A stretch of 64,000 nucleotides of DNA from Caldifarciminota bacterium (GTDB lineage Bacteria; Hydrothermota; UBA3073). The notes beneath the pieces are model-generated. The model searched no databases and had not been told where the DNA came from. It saw only the letters and a list, made by a program, of their open reading frames with translations. Each line of letters starts with the position of its first letter. Position 1 is the stretch's first letter. A program made the position numbers and the translations under genes. The stretch covers positions 36,280 through 100,279 of the forward strand of contig JAUWGP010000005.1 in assembly GCA_030606335.1 (NCBI GenBank), in the 5' to 3' direction. This document shows positions 52,393-61,852 of the stretch, piece by piece.

Positions 52393-52567
52393 AGCAACGT
52401 CCTCGTTGCGAAATGTAGGAGCGACTTCCCAGTCGCGAAAAGCTGTAAAATGTAATGCGTAAAGCGTAAATCGATAAGAGTAGGGAGTAAAAAAGGAAGG
52501 TAGGAGTCCGTCGTTTGATGGACGAAAATATGTAGGAGAGACTTCCCAGTCTCGATAATTAGAGGAA

Positions 52568-52595
52568 ATGTTAAATATTGGATGTTAAATGTTAA
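52568..52595 (+). repeat. Heptamer array in the clpC leader
   Basis: ATGTTAA, ATATTGG, ATGTTAA, ATGTTAA, in the sense of clpC. Confidence 0.85.
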
Positions 52596-52684
52596 TTAGG
52601 ATAAAAGTTGATTGGTTGAATAGTTAATTTGTTAATTATTAAGAGATACTGAAACTCAACAACACAATGACTCTACTACTCTTA

Positions 52685-52722
52685 GACCCAACATATTAAC
52701 TCAATGAACTCAACAAACCAAA
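52685..52722 (+). repeat. Nonamer leader array directly before clpC ATG
   Basis: GACCCAACA, then AACTCAATG, AACTCAACA and AACCAAA followed at once by ATG. No Shine-Dalgarno sequence is present. Confidence 0.85.
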
Positions 52723-55104
52723 ATGAGATTTGATAGGTTTACATCAAAGGCGCAGGAGGCGATTGAACTTGCCGGGGCAAAGATGCGTGAGTATGGTCAT
52801 CCAGAACTGGATGTTGAACATATATTTTATGGTATACTCGATGATAGAGAGGGTGTCGTGCCACAGCTTATAAACAGACTTGGCCTTGATACCGAAGTAC
52901 TTAAGTCAAAACTTGAGACTGACCTTGCAAATCGCCCTAGAGTCGATTACGAAAGAGGAGGTGCTGCTCAGGCGTATATTACACCTAGGGCACGCCGTGT
53001 TTTGGACAGTGCATGGGAAGAAGCGAGAAGACTGATGGATGAATATATTGGATGTGAACATATTCTAATTGCCATTTCTGATGTGGGTGGTGGGATATCT
53101 CTGGATATATTAAGTTATGCTGGTATTACGAAAGAGGATATCTATCATGCACTGCAAGAGGTTCGAGGTAATGCGAGGATAACAAGACCAGAAGCCGAAG
53201 AGACCTATAGGGTACTTGAAAGGTTCTCACGGGATATTACAAAACTGGCTAAAGAGGAGAAGCTTGATCCAGTAATAGGAAGAGATGAAGAGATAAATCT
53301 TTGTATACAGATTTTGGTTCGAAGAACCAAGAATAACCCAGCTCTTATAGGTGAAGCAGGTGTGGGTAAAACTGCCATTGTTGAGGGTCTTGCCCAGATG
53401 CTGATAAGTAGCGATGTTCCTGAAATACTTAAAGGTAAGAGAATCCTTGAACTTGATATGGGTGCACTGGTTGCAGGTAGTAAGTTTAGGGGTGAGTTTG
53501 AGGAGAGAATAAAGGCTGTCATAACAGAATTACAGAAGTCCAAGAGAGAGATAATTCTATTTATAGATGAACTTCATCTCATTGCCGGTGCTGGTTCGGC
53601 TGAGGGTGCAATCGATGCGAGTAATATGTTAAAACCTCCGCTTGCAAGAGGTGAGATATCGTGTATAGGAGCAACCACACTCACAGAATTCAGAAAGTAT
53701 ATAGAAAAGGATGAGGCGCTTGCAAGAAGGTTCACCCCAGTATATGTAAAAGAACCTACTATAGATGATACTATTAAGATTCTAATCGGACTTCGCCCAA
53801 GATATGAACAGCATCACGGTGTGAAAATATCAAATGATGCAATAAAGGCGGCAGTGAATCTATCACATAGATACATAACAGATAGGTTTCTACCTGATAA
53901 GGCTATAGATCTTATGGATGAGGCGAGTAGTAAATTAAGAATTCAGATATTTTCTCTACCTCCCGAGTTAAAAGAAATGGAAAATAGTCTTGAAAAGTTA
54001 AATAAAAAGGGTAAAGAGGCTGTAGAGGCACAGGATTATGAAACTGCAGCAAAGTTAAGGGATGAATCTATAAAACTATCGGAGGAATATAGAAAGAAAA
54101 AAGAGGAATGGTTTGCTCTTAGGGGAATAGACGAGGTTGTTGGTGAAGAGGATATAGCCCGGGTAATCTCGGAGAAAACTGGTATACCGCTCGATAACAT
54201 GCTGGAGGATGAAAAGGAAAAACTTCTTAGGTTAGAGGAATACCTCCACAAGAGAATAATAAACCAGGAAAAGGCGGTATGCAAAGTAGCAGATGCTATA
54301 AGAATATCAAGAGCAGGACTAAGAGACCCATCCCGTCCCATGGGCTCTTTTATGTTTCTTGGCCCAACTGGAGTCGGCAAGACGCTACTTGCTAAGACAC
54401 TTGCGAAATTTCTTTTTTCCGAGGAAACAGCTATTATTAGAATAGATATGTCCGAATACATGGAGAAACATACAGTATCACGTCTAATCGGTGCTCCTCC
54501 TGGATATATCGGCTATGAGGAGGGAGGACAGTTAACAGAACCAATAAGGAGGAGACCTTATTCTATAATATTATTTGATGAGATAGAGAAAGCGCATCCG
54601 GATGTTGCGAACGTACTTCTCCAATTACTTGATGATGGAAGGTTAACAGATGGTCAGGGTAGGACAGTTGACTTCAGGAATACGATGGTGATTATGACAT
54701 CAAATTTAGGCTCCGGGTATATTAATCAAACAAATTATGAGGAGATGATGATTAGTGCTCTACGAAAACATTTCCGACCAGAATTTTTAAATAGGATTGA
54801 TGAAATTGTTATATTTAGTTCTCTTGGTAAAAAAGAGATAAGAAAGATAGTGGATTTAGAAATTTCATATCTCAACGATAGGTTAAAGGAAAAAGAGCTA
54901 ACACTGAAGATAGATGATAAAGTAAAAGATTTGCTTCAAGAGAAAGGCTGTAGCAAAACTGAAGGAGCAAGACCCCTGAAAAGGGCAATCAGAATGCTTA
55001 TTGAGGTTCCTCTCTCAAGAGATTTGATTAAAGAAAGATTCAAGAAAGGTGATAGAATCTATGCACGTGAAAAATCAGGCAATATTGTATTCACAAAAAA
55101 GTAG
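52723..55104 (+). CDS. clpC: ATP-dependent Clp protease ATPase subunit ClpC
   Basis: A Hsp100 unfoldase that feeds ClpP. It has two N-terminal Clp repeats (about 1-145), a first AAA+ with Walker A GEAGVGKT (210-217), and a UVR-type mid-domain (about 427-465: [19 protein letters not shown]). The second AAA+ has Walker A GPTGVGKT (547-554), and a C-terminal D2-small domain follows. The short mid-domain with UVR motif separates it from ClpB. Length (793 aa) is normal. The start abuts a nonamer array without a Shine-Dalgarno sequence. The mcsAB and ctsR genes found with Firmicute clpC are absent. Confidence 0.95.
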   Translation: MRFDRFTSKAQEAIELAGAKMREYGHPELDVEHIFYGILDDREGVVPQLINRLGLDTEVLKSKLETDLANRPRVDYERGGAAQAYITPRARRVLDSAWEEARRLMDEYIGCEHILIAISDVGGGISLDILSYAGITKEDIYHALQEVRGNARITRPEAEETYRVLERFSRDITKLAKEEKLDPVIGRDEEINLCIQILVRRTKNNPALIGEAGVGKTAIVEGLAQMLISSDVPEILKGKRILELDMGALVAGSKFRGEFEERIKAVITELQKSKREIILFIDELHLIAGAGSAEGAIDASNMLKPPLARGEISCIGATTLTEFRKYIEKDEALARRFTPVYVKEPTIDDTIKILIGLRPRYEQHHGVKISNDAIKAAVNLSHRYITDRFLPDKAIDLMDEASSKLRIQIFSLPPELKEMENSLEKLNKKGKEAVEAQDYETAAKLRDESIKLSEEYRKKKEEWFALRGIDEVVGEEDIARVISEKTGIPLDNMLEDEKEKLLRLEEYLHKRIINQEKAVCKVADAIRISRAGLRDPSRPMGSFMFLGPTGVGKTLLAKTLAKFLFSEETAIIRIDMSEYMEKHTVSRLIGAPPGYIGYEEGGQLTEPIRRRPYSIILFDEIEKAHPDVANVLLQLLDDGRLTDGQGRTVDFRNTMVIMTSNLGSGYINQTNYEEMMISALRKHFRPEFLNRIDEIVIFSSLGKKEIRKIVDLEISYLNDRLKEKELTLKIDDKVKDLLQEKGCSKTEGARPLKRAIRMLIEVPLSRDLIKERFKKGDRIYAREKSGNIVFTKK

Positions 55105-55365
55105 AAGGTATTGCCATGAAGAAACGGGGTTTCAATTTGTGACATTTTCTTTTAATCTTTGATATTTAATCTTTCTTTATATTCTATTTGATTTTTTATT
55201 TGTATATTTGATATTTAATTTTTGATATTTAATCTTTCTTCATATGCTATTTAATTTTTATTTTTAATCTTACTTTTTTTGTTGATGATTTTTATTTTTT
55301 AAATTTTATTTTGTTTGATTTTTGCTATTTGATATTTGATTTTTAATCTTACTATAGGGGGTCGT
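55105..55365 (+). repeat. T-rich heptamer tract between clpC and the DUF4139 gene
   Basis: About 200 bp of TTTGATATTTAATT-type heptamer words (55150-55350), ending in the leader module at 55327-55361. Confidence 0.8.
55327..55361 (+). promoter_or_regulatory. T-rich leader with GGGGG ribosome-binding site (DUF4139 gene)
   Basis: ATTTGATATTTGATTTTTAA, TCTTACTATA, GGGGG (55357-55361), 4 nt, ATG at 55366. Nearly the same as the yjbQ leader on the opposite strand at 19361-19405. Confidence 0.65.
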
Positions 55366-56706
55366 ATGAAAGACATAAAACTGTTTGTTTCTCTCATAAT
55401 CTTCCTATCTATGCTGTCTGTTTCGAGGCTTCCTGGCGAGGTGAGAATAACTGTATATAACGATGATATTGGTCTTATTAACGAGACAAGGGAATTTGAA
55501 CTCGAAAAGGGGAGACAGGAACTCAGGTATGAGGATGTTGCATCTACTATAGATCCTACATCTGTTAGTTTTAACGCAACTGGTATATCCGTGGTTGAAC
55601 AGAACTACGAATATGACCTTGTGTCAGTATGGAAACTGTATGAAAAATATATAGGCAGAGAGATATATTTTGAACTCGAGATTGATGAGAAAAAAAGAGA
55701 ACGAAAAACTGCACGACTTCTCTCAGCAAGTGGTGGTATAATCCTTGAAATTGATGGTGATATCTGGATTAACCCACCTGGTAGGGTTATTTTACCTGAA
55801 CTGCCTGAGGGTCTTATTCTTAAACCCAGTCTTGTCTGGCTTCTTGATGTTGATAGAGGGGGCAAAAGAGAATGTGAGGTGAGTTATCTTGCATCGGGAA
55901 TTAATTGGTACGCTGATTATGTTGGTGTAGTGAACGAGAATGATACCGAGATGGAGATTGAAGGGTGGGTAACAATTACAAATCATACCGGCACTACCTA
56001 TGAGGATGCAAAACTGAAGGTGGTTGCTGGTGCTGTTCATAGAGTTGAGGAGTTCAAAAGAATGTTAGCTGCAGAAGCAGGCATTTTTGCAGCAAAAGCT
56101 GCCCCACCCAGTTTCGAGGAGAGGAAATTCTTTGAGTATCATCTTTATGATTTGAAGGAGCCTACGACTATCCGCTCCAATGAAGAGAAACAGATAAGAT
56201 TTATAAATCCTACGACTACAAAGACAAAGAAGATATATATATATGATGGAACCAGATACAATGATGTAAAGGTTATGCTTGAGTTTGAGAACTCCAAAGA
56301 AAATGGACTTGGGATTCCTCTTCCTCAGGGCAAGGTCAGGGTCTATAAGAGAGATAGGGATGGTTCGCTCCTCTTTGCTGGCGAAGATAGAATTGAACAC
56401 ACACCAAAGGATGAGACGATAAGGTTATATATAGGTGATGCGTTTGATATAGTAGGGGAGCGCAAATTGTTATCAGCAATAAAGATAGCCGAAAGGGTAA
56501 GGGAAGAGGAATACGAGATCAGTATCAGAAATCATAAGGATGAAAGAATAACCGTACAGGTAGTAGAACATCTTGGTAGATACTGGGAGATTTTAAGGTC
56601 GAGTCATGACTATGAAAAGAAAGATGCACAGACTATCGAGTTCTCGGTCGAAATAGCAGGAAATGGAGAACAAAAGATTACCTATACAATCAGATATTCC
56701 TGGTAA
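55366..56706 (+). CDS. Secreted DUF4139 domain protein
   Basis: A 446-residue exported protein with a signal peptide (about 1-24, ending SRLPGEV). The beta-rich DUF4139 domain follows, with the characteristic VTIYNDDIGLINETREF-like start, EVSYLASGINWYADYVGVV and GWVTITNHTGTTYEDAKLKVVAG. The end is a second beta domain (KIAERVREEEYEISIRNHKDE). Family members are periplasmic or surface proteins of unknown role. ATG at 55366 is chosen over one 30 nt earlier because of the GGGGG site. A cysD promoter follows its stop codon. Confidence 0.88.
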   Translation: MKDIKLFVSLIIFLSMLSVSRLPGEVRITVYNDDIGLINETREFELEKGRQELRYEDVASTIDPTSVSFNATGISVVEQNYEYDLVSVWKLYEKYIGREIYFELEIDEKKRERKTARLLSASGGIILEIDGDIWINPPGRVILPELPEGLILKPSLVWLLDVDRGGKRECEVSYLASGINWYADYVGVVNENDTEMEIEGWVTITNHTGTTYEDAKLKVVAGAVHRVEEFKRMLAAEAGIFAAKAAPPSFEERKFFEYHLYDLKEPTTIRSNEEKQIRFINPTTTKTKKIYIYDGTRYNDVKVMLEFENSKENGLGIPLPQGKVRVYKRDRDGSLLFAGEDRIEHTPKDETIRLYIGDAFDIVGERKLLSAIKIAERVREEEYEISIRNHKDERITVQVVEHLGRYWEILRSSHDYEKKDAQTIEFSVEIAGNGEQKITYTIRYSW

Positions 56707-56734
56707 ATGTGAAGTATATACAGGCGCTTTTCTC

Positions 56735-56763
56735 TTGACAAAAAAGTGTTTCTGTGATATAAT
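56735..56763 (+). promoter_or_regulatory. Promoter of the cysD gene group
   Basis: TTGACA at 56735-56740, a 17-bp spacer and TATAAT at 56758-56763. The leader to the cysD ATG is about 215 nt and consists of a heptamer array (56805-56874), a T-rich tract and a nonamer array. Confidence 0.82.
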
Positions 56764-56804
56764 AACCAGCGATAAATAGTAAAGAGTGATCGGTATGATA
56801 AAAA

Positions 56805-56874
56805 ATGTTGGATGTGTAATGTTAAATGTTTTATGTTAAATGTTCAATGTTAGATGTTGAATGTGTAATGATGA
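56805..56874 (+). repeat. Ten-unit heptamer array in the cysD leader
   Basis: ATGTTGG, ATGTGTA, ATGTTAA, ATGTTTT, ATGTTAA, ATGTTCA, ATGTTAG, ATGTTGA, ATGTGTA, ATGATGA: unbroken register, sense as cysD. Confidence 0.93.
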
Positions 56875-56937
56875 TTGACGATTTACTTTATCCTTTAACC
56901 TTGTTACTTTTGCCTTTTTACTTTTTACTTGTCTTTT

Positions 56938-56973
56938 AACTCAACAAACCCAATGAACTCAACAAACTCAATA
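56938..56973 (+). repeat. Nonamer leader array before cysD
   Basis: AACTCAACA, AACCCAATG, AACTCAACA, AACTCAATA, followed by AAGGAGTAACA and the ATG. Confidence 0.92.
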
Positions 56974-56984
56974 AAGGAGTAACA

Positions 56985-57785
56985 ATGGATCATCTTTCAA
57001 GACTTGAAAACCAGAGTATATACATAATTAGAGAAGGTTACAGACAATACAGAAAAGTAGCGTTGTTGTGGTCTATTGGCAAAGACTCCACAACTCTCTT
57101 ATGGATAATACGTAAGGCTTTTTACGGTAAGATACCATTCCCTGTAGTACACATAGATACAACCTATAAGTTTAAAGAAATTTATAAGTTCAGAGAAGAA
57201 TATGCAGAGAAATGGAATTTTAATCTTATTGTTGCTAAAAACGAAAAGGCAATAGAAGAAGGCATGTCTCCTGAAAAGGGTAAATTTGATTGCTGCAACA
57301 AATTAAAAACTGATGCATTGAAGATGGCTATTGATGAGTTTAAATTCAGAGCACTATATCTTGCTATTAGAAGGGATGAACATGGTATTAGGGCCAAGGA
57401 GAGAATATTTTCTCCAAGAGATGAAGATTTTGAATGGAACTACAAAGACCAACCTCCTGAATTATGGGATCAGTATAAAACAAAAGCCAGAGAAGAAGAA
57501 CATCTAAGGATTCATCCTATGTTAGGCTGGAGAGAGGTGGATATTTGGGAATATATCAAGAGAGAGAATATCCCAACAGTTTCCCTGTATATTGCAAAAA
57601 ATGGTAAAAGATATAGGAGTATCGGGTGTGAGACCTGCTGTAATCCAATAGATTCAGATGCAGATACTATAGATAAGATAATTAATGAGTTAAAAACATC
57701 TAATATATCTGAGAGAAGTGGTAGGGCACAAGATAAAGAATCAGCATATATGATGCAGAAGCTAAGGTCATTGGGGTATATGTAG
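56985..57785 (+). CDS. cysD: Sulfate adenylyltransferase subunit 2
   Basis: The catalytic PP-loop subunit making adenosine 5'-phosphosulfate from ATP and sulfate. Signatures: LLWSIGKDSTTLLW (PP-loop, with Ile where most have Gly), HIDTTYKFKEIY, RRDEHGIRAKERIFSPRD, the QPPELWDQY block and GWREVDIWEYI, all specific for CysD rather than PAPS reductase. Length (266 aa) is slightly short. AAGGAG precedes the ATG. Its partner cysN is 1.3 kb downstream beyond a TauE-like gene. No cysC, cysH or sulfite reductase is present. Confidence 0.92.
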   Translation: MDHLSRLENQSIYIIREGYRQYRKVALLWSIGKDSTTLLWIIRKAFYGKIPFPVVHIDTTYKFKEIYKFREEYAEKWNFNLIVAKNEKAIEEGMSPEKGKFDCCNKLKTDALKMAIDEFKFRALYLAIRRDEHGIRAKERIFSPRDEDFEWNYKDQPPELWDQYKTKAREEEHLRIHPMLGWREVDIWEYIKRENIPTVSLYIAKNGKRYRSIGCETCCNPIDSDADTIDKIINELKTSNISERSGRAQDKESAYMMQKLRSLGYM

Positions 57786-58283
57786 ACGATTAGTTGAATA
57801 GTTGATTAGTTAAACGCGAAATGTTACATGTTTAATGTTTAATGTGAATTGAAGATGGACCCTAATGAAATAGATGCTCATTTCATAGGGTAAACGATTT
57901 ACTTTTTCCTTTTTACTTGTCTTTTAACCAAACAAATTTATCCCGCTTGTCCCGTAGAAGTGAAGCTATTCAGCGGGGTGGAAGCGACTTGTCCTGTGAA
58001 ATGCTTCTCGCCCCGTGGAGTGTGTAAACTACTCCATGGGGGAGCTATTTCTGCAGGAAGCTATTCCACCGGGACCAGATCAATTTATCCCGCTTGTCAT
58101 GTGTAATGTTTCTATTTATTACATCATGGTGAAATGCGACTTGCTTTGCTTGCCATACTTGCCCTGTGAGATGTGTTAACTATCTAACAGGGTGTAATTA
58201 GGTTTTATATTACATTATGGTGTGATGAGTAGCTATCTCAACAGGGTAGCATATTTCACTGGGACCAAATAAAGGAAGATGGT
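57786..58283. repeat. Repeat field between cysD and the TauE-like gene
   Basis: Octamer-type words (57790-57810), heptamers ATGTTAC, ATGTTTA, ATGTTTA, ATGTGAA (57821-57848) and a 33-bp palindrome copy (57859-57891). A mosaic of palindromic words follows: CCCCGTGGAGTG...CTCCATGGG, and TGTAATGTTTCTATTTATTACA, the latter related to the nested insert at 11291. An AAGGAAG ribosome-binding site lies at the end. No gene is seen. Confidence 0.75.
57859..57891. repeat. 33-bp palindromic element copy
   Basis: ACCCTAATGAAATAGATGCT...ATTTCATAGGGT, same orientation as the intact copy at 11518. Confidence 0.8.
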
Positions 58284-59129
58284 ATGTTGGGATATTCTCT
58301 TGGATTTATTATTAGCGTAGCCTTTTTGGCTTTTTTTTGTGAATATATAGATTCAACCCTTGGTATGGGGTATGGAACGACCCTTACTCCCGTACTTTTG
58401 ATTATAGGCTTTGCTCCCATGCAGATTGTTCCGGCAGTTTTGTTATCAGAACTCATTAGTGGACTATTGGCTGGTTTCTTTCATCAAAAGGTTGGTAATG
58501 TTAATTTAAGACCCAAGTCTTTTAATATCGCTGATATTGTAAAAAAGCTTAAAACTCTTGGATACATAGAGAGTTTCAAAAGGGGTGTTCCAATACATCT
58601 TAAGATAACCCTTGTTCTGGCTCTTTGCAGTATCGTAGGTACTATAGTTGCAGTCTTTGTTGCTGTCAACATTCCTAAATTCTGGTTGAAACTTTATATT
58701 GGTTGCCTTGTTCTTGTAATGGGATTAACAATCCTTGCAACCCTAAATAAGAGTTTCAGCTTTTCATGGAGGAAAATTATTGGTCTGGGATTGTTAGCAT
58801 CTTTTAATAAAGGCTTAAGTGGAGGAGGTTATGGGCCAGTAGTAACAAGCGGTCAGATATTATCTGGTATAGAGAGTAGAAGTGCTGTTGGTATTACATC
58901 AGTTGCGGAAGGGCTGACATGTTTTGTGGGTGTAATAACATATATGTTAGTAGCCAAAAATTCAATTGACTGGAGATTGGCTCCCTTTATCATAATTGGA
59001 GCAGTATTGTCTGTTCCTCTCTCTGCAATAAGCGTTAAGAGAATTGGTGCAAAGAAATTAAAGTTAGCAATTGCTATATTAACCATAGGTTTAGGTGCAT
59101 TTACTATTATAAAAATAATAGGAGCTTAA
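58284..59129 (+). CDS. TauE/SafE-family sulfite/anion transporter
   Basis: A membrane protein of 281 residues with about eight helices in two related halves ([16 protein letters not shown] in the first, [16 protein letters not shown] in the second), the hallmark of TauE/SafE/CysZ-like exporters. Family members move sulfite, sulfoacetate or related anions. Its place between cysD and cysN points to sulfate uptake or sulfite/sulfate export linked to APS formation. AAGGAAG precedes the ATG, and cysN starts 2 bp after its stop codon, so translation is probably coupled. Confidence 0.88.
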   Translation: MLGYSLGFIISVAFLAFFCEYIDSTLGMGYGTTLTPVLLIIGFAPMQIVPAVLLSELISGLLAGFFHQKVGNVNLRPKSFNIADIVKKLKTLGYIESFKRGVPIHLKITLVLALCSIVGTIVAVFVAVNIPKFWLKLYIGCLVLVMGLTILATLNKSFSFSWRKIIGLGLLASFNKGLSGGGYGPVVTSGQILSGIESRSAVGITSVAEGLTCFVGVITYMLVAKNSIDWRLAPFIIIGAVLSVPLSAISVKRIGAKKLKLAIAILTIGLGAFTIIKIIGA

Positions 59130-59131
59130 AT

Positions 59132-60361
59132 ATGGATACACAGAATCTAAAGTTCGTTATCGTGGGTCATGTGGACCATGGTAAATCTACACTTATTGGT
59201 AGACTTCTTTATGATACAGATTCTCTTCCCCCTGATAAGATAGAGGAGATTAAAAAGACGTCAAAAAGTCTCGGTAAGGAAACGGAATTTGCATTTCTTC
59301 TTGACCATCTTGAAGAGGAACGCGAGCAGGGTGTGACAATCGATACCACCCAGGTTTTCTTTAAAACAGATAAAAGGCAATATGTAATAATAGATGCACC
59401 CGGACATGTAGAATTTGTTAAAAATATGTTTACAGGAGCATCTCAGGCAGAGGCTGCAATATTGATTATTGATGTAGAAGAGGGTGTGAAGGAGCAGACA
59501 AAAAGACACGCAAATATTCTAAGCATGCTTGATATTTCGCAGGTTATTGTTGTACTTAATAAAATGGATCTTATAAATTATGATCAGAGAAGATTTGAGT
59601 CTGTAAAGAAGGCTGCAAGTAGTTTTTTATCTTATATTAACCTCACTCCTGATTATTACATACCAATATCTGCGAAGAAGGGAGGTAATGTTGCTAAGAA
59701 GTCCGAAAATATCTCATGGTATGATGGTCCAACCGTACTGGAGAGTCTGGATTCTTTAAACAATAAACTTCCTTTTGAGAATAAATCGCTAATATTTCCT
59801 ATACAGGATGTTTATAAAATCGACAATAAGAGAATAGCAGTGGGGAGAATAGGGTCAGGAATTATAAGGGAAGGTGACGAGGTTAATATTATGCCAGATA
59901 AAAAAAAGGCTGTGATTAAATCTATCGAAAAATTCATGGAAAATATAACTTCTGCATCCGCTGGTGAGAGTATAGGTATAACCACAAAGGATTCAGTCTT
60001 CTTAGACAGTGGTAATGTTATCTGTGAGTTAGGTAAAGAGCCACCAATTGTAGATACATTCAGAGCGAATATATTCTGGATGTATAAAGAGGATTTCATT
60101 AAGGATGAAAGAATAACACTTAGGTTGGCAACACAGGAAGTAATATGCAAGATTGCAAGGATTATAAGGAGAATGGATTCATCATCCCTTGAGGTTATAG
60201 AGGAGAATGCTGATAAACTTGAAAACCTTGAGGTTGGTGAGGTGATTATAGAAACAAAGAAACCTATTGTAATTCAGCCATTTAGTGTACTACCCCCCCT
60301 GGGTCGTTTTGTGCTTGTAAAAGGAGAAAATATCTGTGCAGGTGGAATAATAACGGATTAA
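59132..60361 (+). CDS. cysN: Sulfate adenylyltransferase subunit 1 (GTPase)
   Basis: The GTPase that drives APS synthesis by CysD. An EF-Tu-like G domain is visible with GHVDHGKST, the effector Thr region [19 protein letters not shown] and SAKKG. Two beta-barrel domains follow ([19 protein letters not shown], then a C-terminal barrel). There is no fused APS kinase. Length (409 aa) is normal for CysN without CysC. GGAGCT lies upstream. It follows the TauE-like gene at 2 bp, and a heptamer tract (60364-60391) follows its stop codon. Confidence 0.93.
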   Translation: MDTQNLKFVIVGHVDHGKSTLIGRLLYDTDSLPPDKIEEIKKTSKSLGKETEFAFLLDHLEEEREQGVTIDTTQVFFKTDKRQYVIIDAPGHVEFVKNMFTGASQAEAAILIIDVEEGVKEQTKRHANILSMLDISQVIVVLNKMDLINYDQRRFESVKKAASSFLSYINLTPDYYIPISAKKGGNVAKKSENISWYDGPTVLESLDSLNNKLPFENKSLIFPIQDVYKIDNKRIAVGRIGSGIIREGDEVNIMPDKKKAVIKSIEKFMENITSASAGESIGITTKDSVFLDSGNVICELGKEPPIVDTFRANIFWMYKEDFIKDERITLRLATQEVICKIARIIRRMDSSSLEVIEENADKLENLEVGEVIIETKKPIVIQPFSVLPPLGRFVLVKGENICAGGIITD

Positions 60362-60363
60362 TA

Positions 60364-60580
60364 ATGTCAAATGTAAAAAGTGAAATGTAAATAATTAAGT
60401 CATTAAAGAAATCGTCAATTGCAAATATAAAGTTTTTATTTAAATGATTATTTTACCTTTGCGCCCTCTGCGCCTTTGCGAGAAACAATAAGAAAATCGT
60501 CAATCGAAAATTGTCAATTGATTACCTTTGCCATTTACCATTTTACTTTTACCATTTACATTTACCATTTTACTTTTGCC
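60364..60580 (+). repeat. Heptamer tract and T-rich leader before the phosphatase-superfamily gene
   Basis: ATGTCAA, ATGTAAA, AAGTGAA, ATGTAAA from 60364; then GCGCCCTCTGCGCCTTTGCG words; then a tract of ATTTACCATTTTACTTTT type that ends at the ATG. No promoter is visible, so read-through from cysN is likely. Confidence 0.7.
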
Positions 60581-61852
60581 ATGAATAATCCACGTACTTT
60601 CGTCCTTGGAATCGACGGTGTTCCTTATACCTTTCTCAAAGATGTATTCAATAAAGGTTGGATGCCAGCTCTATCAAAACTGTCACAGGAACATGGGCCT
60701 AAAAGGATGAATTCAGTTTATCCTACTGTATCATCTGTAGCATGGACAACTTATTCAACAGGAAAGAATCCAGCAGAACATGGTATTTTCGGGTTTATGG
60801 ATCGAAGTCCCAGTCCCTTCAATCTTAAAATACCTACAGCAATCGATAGAAAGGCAGAGACTATCTGGCATAAACTCTCAAGTGAGGGTAAAAGAGTTAT
60901 TGTGATTAATGTACCATTAACCTATCCTCCTGAGGAGGTAAATGGTATATTGGTATCCGGTTTTTTGTGCACGGACATCGATAAAAGCTCATACCCAGAA
61001 ACGTTCAACAATTTCCTAAAATCAAAAGGATATATTATAGACCCTGATGCCTGGCTTGCAAGGGAATCGAAGAAGAAATTTATGAAGCAACTCCAAAAGG
61101 CAATGGTGAAAAGATTCGAGATAACCTTTGAATTGATTGATAAAGAGATGTGGGATTACTTTCAACTTCATGTAATGGAGACAGACAGACTTTTCCACTT
61201 TTTCTGGGATGATCTGGAGAACGAAGGAGATTTTTACTTAGATATAAAGAGTTTATTCAATAAACTTGATGATTTGATAGCCCAACTTCACAAGAGGCTC
61301 TCAGAAGATGATAGGTTGTTAATTCTATCTGACCACGGGTTTTGTGGGATAGAAGCAGATGTCCAATTAAATACCTGGCTTGAGGAGGAGGGTCTTTTAA
61401 AATTTGAATCATCTCTTGCAGAGAAGACACTTGTAAATTATTATAAGGATTCCTTATGCTACTCACTAATCCCAGGAAGGATATACGTTAACCTGAAAGG
61501 CAGAGAGGAAAAAGGAACGGTTAGAAAGGAAGATTATGATAAAATAAGAGAGGAGATTAAACAAAGGCTACTTGAATTTAAAGACCCTGATACACACAAT
61601 AAGGTTATTGATAGGGTGTTCTTCAGAGAGGAGATTTACAATGGACCTTATCTTGAGAATGCCGCAGATATAATTGCCCATCCCGTTAAAGGCTATGATT
61701 TGAAGGCGCGAGTGGGAATTAACGATATTTTTGTAAGGTCAGATATAAACGGTATGCATACGTATGATGATGCATTTATCTGTGGAGTAAACTTAGATAC
61801 TAGTTCTGTCAAGTCTATTCAGGATGTTCGGTTTAAATGTCTGGGTATTTAA
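60581..61852 (+). CDS. Alkaline phosphatase superfamily (type I phosphodiesterase/pyrophosphatase-like) enzyme
   Basis: A 423-residue cytoplasmic-looking metal-dependent hydrolase or transferase. The first metal Asp is D12 in LGIDGVPY. The nucleophile position in the YPTVSSVAWTTYSTGKNPAEHGI region (20-residue core: PTVSSVAWTTYSTGKNPAEH) is probably Ser51. Further ligands are in ETDRLFHFFW (D and H) and LLILSDHGFCG (D and H). ATG at 60581 is chosen because the preceding 35 in-frame codons are repeat-derived. Its position after cysN suggests it acts on a nucleotide such as APS, or on a sulfated or phosphorylated polymer precursor; this is inference. Confidence 0.82.
   Translation: MNNPRTFVLGIDGVPYTFLKDVFNKGWMPALSKLSQEHGPKRMNSVYPTVSSVAWTTYSTGKNPAEHGIFGFMDRSPSPFNLKIPTAIDRKAETIWHKLSSEGKRVIVINVPLTYPPEEVNGILVSGFLCTDIDKSSYPETFNNFLKSKGYIIDPDAWLARESKKKFMKQLQKAMVKRFEITFELIDKEMWDYFQLHVMETDRLFHFFWDDLENEGDFYLDIKSLFNKLDDLIAQLHKRLSEDDRLLILSDHGFCGIEADVQLNTWLEEEGLLKFESSLAEKTLVNYYKDSLCYSLIPGRIYVNLKGREEKGTVRKEDYDKIREEIKQRLLEFKDPDTHNKVIDRVFFREEIYNGPYLENAADIIAHPVKGYDLKARVGINDIFVRSDINGMHTYDDAFICGVNLDTSSVKSIQDVRFKCLGI

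Larger units (their letters stand above)
51780..52722. repeat. Divergent control region and repeat field before clpC
   Basis: Holds the ctpA promoter, two hairpins (52030-52062, 52080-52110), the plus-strand promoter at 52134, and an inverted repeat GGTCAAATGACC at its start point. Then follow about 560 bp of leader with nonamers (52357-52392), GTAGGAGCGACTTCCCAGTC hairpins (52418, and a variant at 52532), heptamers (52568-52595) and nonamers abutting the clpC ATG. No gene is seen. Confidence 0.8.

Noticed and set aside
60476..60580. N-terminal extension of the phosphatase-superfamily protein
   Set aside because: The 35 codons are repeat-derived tyrosine/threonine/phenylalanine low complexity; the conserved domain starts at the ATG at 60581.
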